DNA of 5,325 nt from Mycobacterium sp. (GTDB lineage: Bacteria > Actinomycetota > Actinomycetes > Mycobacteriales > Mycobacteriaceae): assembly GCA_019246375.1 (NCBI GenBank), contig JAFAQO010000224.1, positions 1 through 5,325 of the forward strand, given 5' to 3'. The position numbers were made by a program, and so were the translations under genes. Positions 1 through 5,325 of this stretch are shown here, in pieces. How positions within the stretch are numbered: the first letter of the stretch is position 1; each line of letters opens with the position of its first letter. The notes under the pieces are model-generated. The model searched no databases, was not told the origin of the DNA, and saw only the letters and a program-made list of their open reading frames with translations.

Positions 1-299
1 CGCCCAGTTCGGTGAGCGACTCCTCAGTTGGCGCGTCGTCCGCATCGGTCAGTGTTCCCGCATCGGTCAGTGTTCCCGCATCGGAGTCGTCGAGCCCCAC
101 ATCCGCCTCATCTGCTGCCGACTCGACGACGAGCCCGACATCCTCGACGGCCGGTTCCAGCCCGACGTCAACTTCGCCCACATCGACCGGCAGCTCGCCG
201 ATCGCCCCGCCTGCGTCATCCACGGGAACCAGCGCACCCGGTGCAGACGACGCGGCAACGGGGACTGCGACAACCCAACAACCTGTGCCGGCTGGCTGA
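1..299 (+). CDS. rsdA: Anti-sigma-D factor RsdA, C-terminal tail (5' partial)
   Basis: The reading frame is open from base 3 to a TGA at 297-299, giving the last 98 residues of a gene that begins outside the window. The visible part is low-complexity, made almost entirely of Ser, Thr, Ala, Pro and Gly, with recurring SPTS-type blocks, no Cys and no hydrophobic segment. It therefore looks like an extended extracytoplasmic or linker region rather than a folded domain. In mycobacteria the gene at this position, convergent with the Rv3412-type gene and next to guaB2, is rsdA. RsdA is a single-pass membrane anti-sigma factor whose cytoplasmic N-terminus binds SigD and whose outer part is Pro/Ser/Thr-rich. 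The name rests on gene order and composition, because the sigma-binding domain and membrane helix lie upstream of the window. The GTG at 12 is an internal codon, not the start. The Ser/Thr-Pro richness would suit O-mannosylation (inference). Confidence 0.75.
   Translation, partial: PSSVSDSSVGASSASVSVPASVSVPASESSSPTSASSAADSTTSPTSSTAGSSPTSTSPTSTGSSPIAPPASSTGTSAPGADDAATGTATTQQPVPAG
41..84 (+). repeat. 18-bp in-frame tandem repeat in the rsdA tail
   Basis: Two perfect copies of CGCATCGGTCAGTGTTCC lie head to tail at 41-58 and 59-76. The first 8 bases of a third copy follow at 77-84. The unit is six codons and, in the rsdA frame, encodes ASVSVP twice and then ASES. The perfect DNA identity, including third positions, points to recent slippage or duplication rather than ancient protein-level repetition. 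The copy number is likely to vary between strains (inference). Confidence 0.9.
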
Positions 300-304
300 T
301 CGAA

Positions 305-331
305 CGGGCTACGACGCCTCAGCGAAGCCCG
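305..331. terminator. Possible bidirectional terminator hairpin between convergent genes
   Basis: CGGGCT at 305-310 can pair with AGCCCG at 326-331. Inside it, CGC at 315-317 pairs with GCG at 322-324 around a CTCA tetraloop. The structure begins 6 bases after the rsdA stop and covers the stop codon of the convergent gene. It has no T-tract on either side, so it is not a classical intrinsic terminator. Mycobacterial terminators often lack a good U-tract, so the position is suggestive, but a 6-bp GC-rich stem can easily arise by chance at this base composition. Confidence 0.25.
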
Positions 332-732
332 CGGTAACCCTCGGCATCCGATGTCGCCTCATTGAGCGACGCGTCGGCGTACCCGCGGCAGTAATCCCAC
401 GTGACGTAGGCATCGGGTTCGGGGTCATAGGCCGGCTCGTGCGGCCGGACGGTGCCGTCGACCAGCAATTGCAGCAGGTTGGCGCGCAACATGTCCCAGT
501 CGTGATAGTGGTCCTGCTGGCACTCGTCGCAGCAGACCACCAGGCCGCGGATGCCCTTGTGTGCCAACAGCGCTTCGTAGACGGCCAGGTCGGCCAGGTC
601 GGCTTCGACAGCTGTCCGTTCCTGCGGATCCAGCGGCTGACCCGGCTCGACGGCATCCAGCGCCGCCGACGGATCACACGGGTCGTCGGCAAAAGGATCG
701 GGCGGCAAACCCGGCGGGAGGTGGTCGCGCAC
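319..732 (-). CDS. Conserved hypothetical protein, Rv3412/DUF5319 type
   Basis: This 137-residue acidic protein of unknown function closely resembles M. tuberculosis Rv3412 (136 aa, from memory), an actinobacterial family I believe is called DUF5319. The N-terminus is Pro/Asp-rich (PPGLPPDPFADDPCDP, residues 6-21). A likely helix covers about 36-60. The core follows: Cys67, Cys68, Asp69, Glu70, Cys71, then His75 and His77, with Cys115 near the C-terminus (WDYCRGYAD). The Cys68-x2-Cys71 pair followed by His75/His77 looks like a metal-binding site, but no metal or function is known to me. There is no signal peptide or membrane segment. The GTG at 730-732 is chosen because it gives the family's length, the next in-frame Met is residue 81, and a promoter box sits at leaderless spacing before it. 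The frame continues upstream to a TTG at 813, but those extra 27 residues are atypical. It is convergent with rsdA and divergent from guaB2. Confidence 0.9.
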   Translation of the reverse strand: MRDHLPPGLPPDPFADDPCDPSAALDAVEPGQPLDPQERTAVEADLADLAVYEALLAHKGIRGLVVCCDECQQDHYHDWDMLRANLLQLLVDGTVRPHEPAYDPEPDAYVTWDYCRGYADASLNEATSDAEGYRGLR

Positions 733-738
733 CCCTCC

Positions 739-744
739 ACAGTA
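739..744 (-). promoter_or_regulatory. Predicted -10 box for the DUF5319-type gene (leaderless geometry)
   Basis: On the minus strand this reads TACTGT, which matches the mycobacterial -10 pattern TAnnnT. Six bases (GGAGGG) separate it from the G of the GTG start codon, so transcription would be expected to begin at or next to the start codon. No convincing -35 hexamer is visible, which is usual for mycobacterial housekeeping promoters. The GGAGG at 734-738 leaves only one base before the start codon, too close to act as a normal Shine-Dalgarno. Confidence 0.5.
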
Positions 745-839
745 CGCAGCCTTCGAGCCGTGGCGCCAGCGGTTACAGTGCCGCGTGTCCGCCGTGCCCA
801 CGCCGGGAACCAAGCCCGAAGAATCGGTCGCTGAGCCGA

Positions 840-2471
<1,632 letters not shown>

Positions 2472-2482
2472 ACTGGTAGCTC

Positions 2483-3619
2483 ATGCGTGACATGGTCGAG
2501 ATCGGCATGGGCCGCACCGCTAGACGCACCTACGAACTCGACGATGTCAACATCGTGCCGTCGCGCCGGACCCGCTCGTCGCAGGACGTCTCGACGGCCT
2601 GGCAGCTCGACGCCTACCGGTTCGAGATCCCCGTCTTCGCCCACCCCACCGACGCCCTGGTCTCGCCGGAATTCGCCATCCAACTCGGCCGGCTCGGCGG
2701 TCTGGGCGTGCTCAATGGTGAAGGGCTGATCGGCCGGCACACCGACGTCCACACCAAGATCGCTCAAGTAGTAGAGGCAGCGGCCAAGGAGCCGGAACCC
2801 TCGGCGGCGATCCGGCTGCTGCAACAGCTGCACGCCACGCCGCTGGACCCCGACCTGCTGGGTTCGGCCGTGGCCCGCATCCGCGAGGCCGGAGTGATCA
2901 CGGCGGTGCGGGTAAGCCCGCAGAACGCCCAGGCGCTGACCCCGATCTTGGTGGCCGCGGGCGTCGACCTGCTCGTCATCCAGGGCTCGATCGTCTCCGC
3001 CGAACGGGTTGCCAGCGACGGCGAGCCGCTCAACCTCAAGACGTTCATTTCCGAGCTCGATGTGCCCGTGGTGGCCGGCGGCGTGCTCGACCATCGCACG
3101 GCGCTGCATCTGATGCGCACCGGGGCCGCGGGCGTCATCGTGGGCTACGGCTCGACCAGCGGAGTGACCACCAGCGATGAGGTGCTTGGCATCAGCGTGC
3201 CAATGGCCACCGCGATCGCCGACGCCGCCGCCGCCCGCCGCGAATACCTCGACGAGACCGGTGGCCGCTATGTGCACGTGCTGGCCGACGGCGATATCCA
3301 TACGTCCGGCGACCTGGCCAAGGCCATCGCCTGCGGCGCCGACGCGGTGATGTTGGGCACGCCGCTGGCGGCGGCGGCCGAGGCGCTCGGGGACGGCTGG
3401 TTCTGGCCATCCGCGGCCGCCCACCCGTCGCTGCCCCGGGGGGCGTTGCTGCAGGTCGCCACCGGCGAGCGGTCGCCGCTGCGCCAAGTCCTCAACGGCC
3501 CGTCCGACGATCCGTTCGGCTCGCTGAACCTGGTCGGTGGCCTGCGCCGATCGATGGCCAAGGCCGGTTATTGCGACCTCAAAGAGTTCCAGAAGGTCGG
3601 TCTCACCGTCGGGAGCTGA
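2483..3619 (+). CDS. guaB3: IMPDH/GMPR-family paralogue GuaB3
   Basis: This 378-residue TIM-barrel protein of the IMPDH/GMP reductase family contains no CBS domains. The barrel retains VVAGGV (196-201) and a phosphate-binding segment ADGDIHTSGD (268-277) that parallels the GDGG region of GuaB2. The segment matching the IMPDH catalytic loop reads VGYGSTSGVTT (220-230), with Val228 where the nucleophilic Cys should be, and no Arg-Tyr flap is visible. It is therefore unlikely to work by the normal Cys-dependent IMPDH mechanism. Cyanobacterial GuaB3 has been reported to have IMPDH activity, while the actinobacterial form has no settled function. The gene starts 11 bp after guaB2 with only a weak GGT-AG in front, so it is probably translated from the same mRNA and coupled. 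The ATG at 2492 is an alternative start, giving 375 aa, the annotated M. tuberculosis length. IMPDH annotation by similarity alone would mislead. Confidence 0.95.
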   Translation: MRDMVEIGMGRTARRTYELDDVNIVPSRRTRSSQDVSTAWQLDAYRFEIPVFAHPTDALVSPEFAIQLGRLGGLGVLNGEGLIGRHTDVHTKIAQVVEAAAKEPEPSAAIRLLQQLHATPLDPDLLGSAVARIREAGVITAVRVSPQNAQALTPILVAAGVDLLVIQGSIVSAERVASDGEPLNLKTFISELDVPVVAGGVLDHRTALHLMRTGAAGVIVGYGSTSGVTTSDEVLGISVPMATAIADAAAARREYLDETGGRYVHVLADGDIHTSGDLAKAIACGADAVMLGTPLAAAAEALGDGWFWPSAAAHPSLPRGALLQVATGERSPLRQVLNGPSDDPFGSLNLVGGLRRSMAKAGYCDLKEFQKVGLTVGS

Positions 3620-3651
3620 CCTGGCGGGGGCGGCGCTCGCCGACGGTCGGT

Positions 3652-3657
3652 CATACT
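3652..3657 (+). promoter_or_regulatory. Possible -10 box for choD (leaderless geometry)
   Basis: CATACT keeps the A at position 2 and T at position 6 of the -10 consensus, but has C instead of T at position 1. It is followed by exactly six bases (GGTGCG) and then the choD ATG, so a transcript could begin at the A of the start codon. No Shine-Dalgarno is present before choD, which fits either a leaderless mRNA or weak read-through translation. No -35 is evident. Confidence 0.3.
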
Positions 3658-3663
3658 GGTGCG

Positions 3664-5325
3664 ATGAAGCCGGATTACGACGTCCTGATCATCGGATCGG
3701 GTTTTGGGGGCAGCACCACCGCGCTGCGGCTGACGGAGAAGGGCTACCGCGTCGGTGTGCTCGAAGCCGGCCGTCGCTTCACCGACGAGGATTTCGCGAA
3801 AACCTCGTGGAATCTGCGCCGGTTCCTGTGGGCGCCGAAGCTGGGCTGCTACGGCATCCAGCGCATCCACTTGTTGAACAACGTGATGATCCTGGCCGGC
3901 GCCGGAGTCGGCGGCGGATCGCTGGTTTACGCCAACACATTGTACGTACCGACCGAGCCGTTCTTCGCTGACAAGCAGTGGTCGCATATCACCGACTGGC
4001 GTGCCGAGCTGATGCCGCACTACCAGCAGGCGCAGCGGATGCTTGGCGTGGTGCGCAATCCGACATTCACGGACGCGGACCGCATCATGAAAGAGGTCGC
4101 CGACGATATGGGTATCGGCCACACGTTCGTGCCGACGCCGGTCGGAGTGTTCTTCGGCCCGGACGGACAGAAGACACCCGGCAAAACGGTGCCCGACCCG
4201 TATTTCGGCGGCGCAGGACCGGCGCGCACCGGTTGCCGCGAAGTCGGCGAATGCATGACCGGCTGCCGCCACAACGCCAAAAACACGCTGGTCAAGAACT
4301 ATCTCTACCTCGCGGAATCCGCAGGCGCCGAAGTACATCCGATGACCACCGTAAGCGGCTTCGAGCAGCGGCCCGACGGCCTATGGGAGGTCCGCACGGT
4401 GCGCACCGGCCGCTGGGTGCGCAAGCAGAAGCGCACGTTCACCGCCACCCATCTGGTGCTGGCAGCCGGCACCTGGGGGACACAGCATCTGCTGTTCAAG
4501 ATGCGCGACAAGGGCAAGCTTCCCAGGCTGTCCAACCGGCTGGGTGTGCTGACCCGCACCAACTCCGAGTCGATCGTCGGCGCAGGCAAGTTCGAGGTGT
4601 CGCCGGATCTGGATCTGACGCACGGGGTGGCGATCACGTCGTCGATCCACCCGACCTCCGACACCCACGTCGAGCCCTGCCGCTACGGCAAGGGCTCCAA
4701 CGCGATGGCGATGTTGCAGACGTTGATGACCGACGGAGCCGGGCACGGCGGCACCGACGTGCCGCGGTGGAAACAGCTGTTAGCGAAAGCTCGTGAGGAT
4801 CCGCGCGGTACCCTGCGGCTGTTGAACCCCCGGCACTGGAGCGAGCGCACAATGATCGCGCTGGTGATGCAGAACCTGGACAACTCGATCACCACGTTCA
4901 CCAAGCGCGGCAAGCTGGGCATCCGCTGGTATACGAGCAAACAGGGCCACGGCGAGCCGAACCCGAGCTGGATCCCGGTCGGCAACGAGGTCACTCGCCG
5001 CATCGCCGCCAAGATCGACGGCGTCGCCGGCGGAACCTGGGGCGAGCTGTTCAACATCCCGCTGACCGCCCACTTCCTGGGCGGCGCGGTCATCGCCGAC
5101 AGCCCCGAACAGGGCGTCATCGACCCCTATCACCGGGTGTACGGCTACCCGACGCTATCGGTGGTCGACGGCACAGCCATCTCGGCGAACCTTGGTGTCA
5201 ACCCGTCGCTTTCGATCACCGCGCAAGCCGAGCGGGCTGCCTCGCTGTGGCCGAACAAGGGGCAGGACGACCTGCGGCCAGGCCAGGGCGAGCCCTATCG
5301 TCGGCTGGACCCCATTCCGCCGGAG
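3664..5325 (+). CDS. choD: GMC-family flavoprotein ChoD, annotated cholesterol oxidase (3' partial)
   Basis: The frame is open from the ATG at 3664 to the window end, giving 554 residues. M. tuberculosis ChoD is 578 aa, so about 24 are missing. It is an FAD-dependent GMC oxidoreductase, annotated as oxidising 3-beta-hydroxysterols to 4-en-3-ones. In M. tuberculosis it has been linked to virulence, but the main sterol catabolism enzyme is a 3-beta-HSD, so its true substrate is uncertain. The N-terminal Rossmann motif is GSGFGG (11-16), with the ribose-binding acid Glu34 in VLEAGR. A second FAD motif GVGGGSLVYAN spans 81-91. A cysteine cluster Cys191-x5-Cys197-x3-Cys201 follows. The C-terminal catalytic region has His470 in TAHFLGG and Asn513 in GVNPSLSITA, matching the His/Asn pair of cholesterol oxidases. 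There is no Sec or Tat signal peptide. It lies 44 bp after guaB3 and may have its own promoter. Confidence 0.93.
   Translation, partial: MKPDYDVLIIGSGFGGSTTALRLTEKGYRVGVLEAGRRFTDEDFAKTSWNLRRFLWAPKLGCYGIQRIHLLNNVMILAGAGVGGGSLVYANTLYVPTEPFFADKQWSHITDWRAELMPHYQQAQRMLGVVRNPTFTDADRIMKEVADDMGIGHTFVPTPVGVFFGPDGQKTPGKTVPDPYFGGAGPARTGCREVGECMTGCRHNAKNTLVKNYLYLAESAGAEVHPMTTVSGFEQRPDGLWEVRTVRTGRWVRKQKRTFTATHLVLAAGTWGTQHLLFKMRDKGKLPRLSNRLGVLTRTNSESIVGAGKFEVSPDLDLTHGVAITSSIHPTSDTHVEPCRYGKGSNAMAMLQTLMTDGAGHGGTDVPRWKQLLAKAREDPRGTLRLLNPRHWSERTMIALVMQNLDNSITTFTKRGKLGIRWYTSKQGHGEPNPSWIPVGNEVTRRIAAKIDGVAGGTWGELFNIPLTAHFLGGAVIADSPEQGVIDPYHRVYGYPTLSVVDGTAISANLGVNPSLSITAQAERAASLWPNKGQDDLRPGQGEPYRRLDPIPPE

Noticed and set aside
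12..299. A complete 95-codon small protein starting at GTG 12
   Set aside because: The frame stays open upstream to the window edge, no Shine-Dalgarno precedes GTG 12, and the composition fits the tail of a larger protein.
733..813. An N-terminal extension of the DUF5319-type protein to TTG 813
   Set aside because: The extra residues are not like the known family start, and they would overlap the predicted -10 box and most of the divergent promoter region.
28..834. A 268-codon plus-strand frame spanning the rsdA tail and the antisense of the DUF5319-type gene
   Set aside because: The Arg/Pro-rich product matches no family I know, and it crosses two genes supported in other frames, so it is a shadow frame.
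3631..3642. Inverted repeat CGGC-GCTC-GCCG between guaB3 and choD as a terminator
   Set aside because: A 4-bp stem without a T-tract is expected by chance in this GC-rich gap, and it lies just ahead of a same-strand gene.

Overview
This is a high-GC window whose five genes match, in content, order and orientation, the sigD-rsdA to choD neighbourhood of Mycobacterium (in M. tuberculosis: rsdA, Rv3412, guaB2, guaB3, choD). Protein similarity recalled from memory is very high for the two GuaB proteins and the DUF5319-type protein, so the source is almost certainly a mycobacterium, but not M. tuberculosis itself: GuaB2 has a different N-terminus and a longer loop before the catalytic flap. The species cannot be fixed from this window.

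Layout. Positions 1-299 (+) carry the 3' end of a Ser/Thr/Ala/Pro-rich protein, most likely the extracytoplasmic tail of the anti-sigma-D factor RsdA, with an 18-bp tandem repeat inside it. A convergent gene at 319-732 (-) encodes a 137-residue Cys/His-containing protein of unknown function (Rv3412/DUF5319 type). Only 19 bp separates the two stop codons, and a hairpin spans the junction. A 149-bp divergent region (733-881) then holds a promoter for each direction: a -10 box placed exactly where a leaderless mRNA would begin at the GTG of the minus-strand gene, and a TAGGAT box plus a good Shine-Dalgarno for guaB2.

From 882 to the end, three genes run on the + strand. guaB2 (882-2471) is a complete IMP dehydrogenase with tandem CBS domains. 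guaB3 (2483-3619) follows 11 bp later and is an IMPDH/GMPR-family paralogue without CBS domains or catalytic cysteine. choD (3664 to beyond the end) is a GMC-type flavoprotein oxidase annotated as cholesterol oxidase, lacking only about its last 24 residues. guaB2 supplies the committed step of GMP synthesis (IMP to XMP). The role of actinobacterial GuaB3 is unresolved, and ChoD has no evident metabolic link to the other two.

I see no mobile element, CRISPR array, RNA gene or undescribed multigene system. This is a conserved core chromosomal region. The points worth a second look are small: the expanded pre-flap loop in GuaB2, two promoter geometries suggesting leaderless transcripts, the in-frame repeat in the RsdA tail, and the cysteine motif in ChoD.
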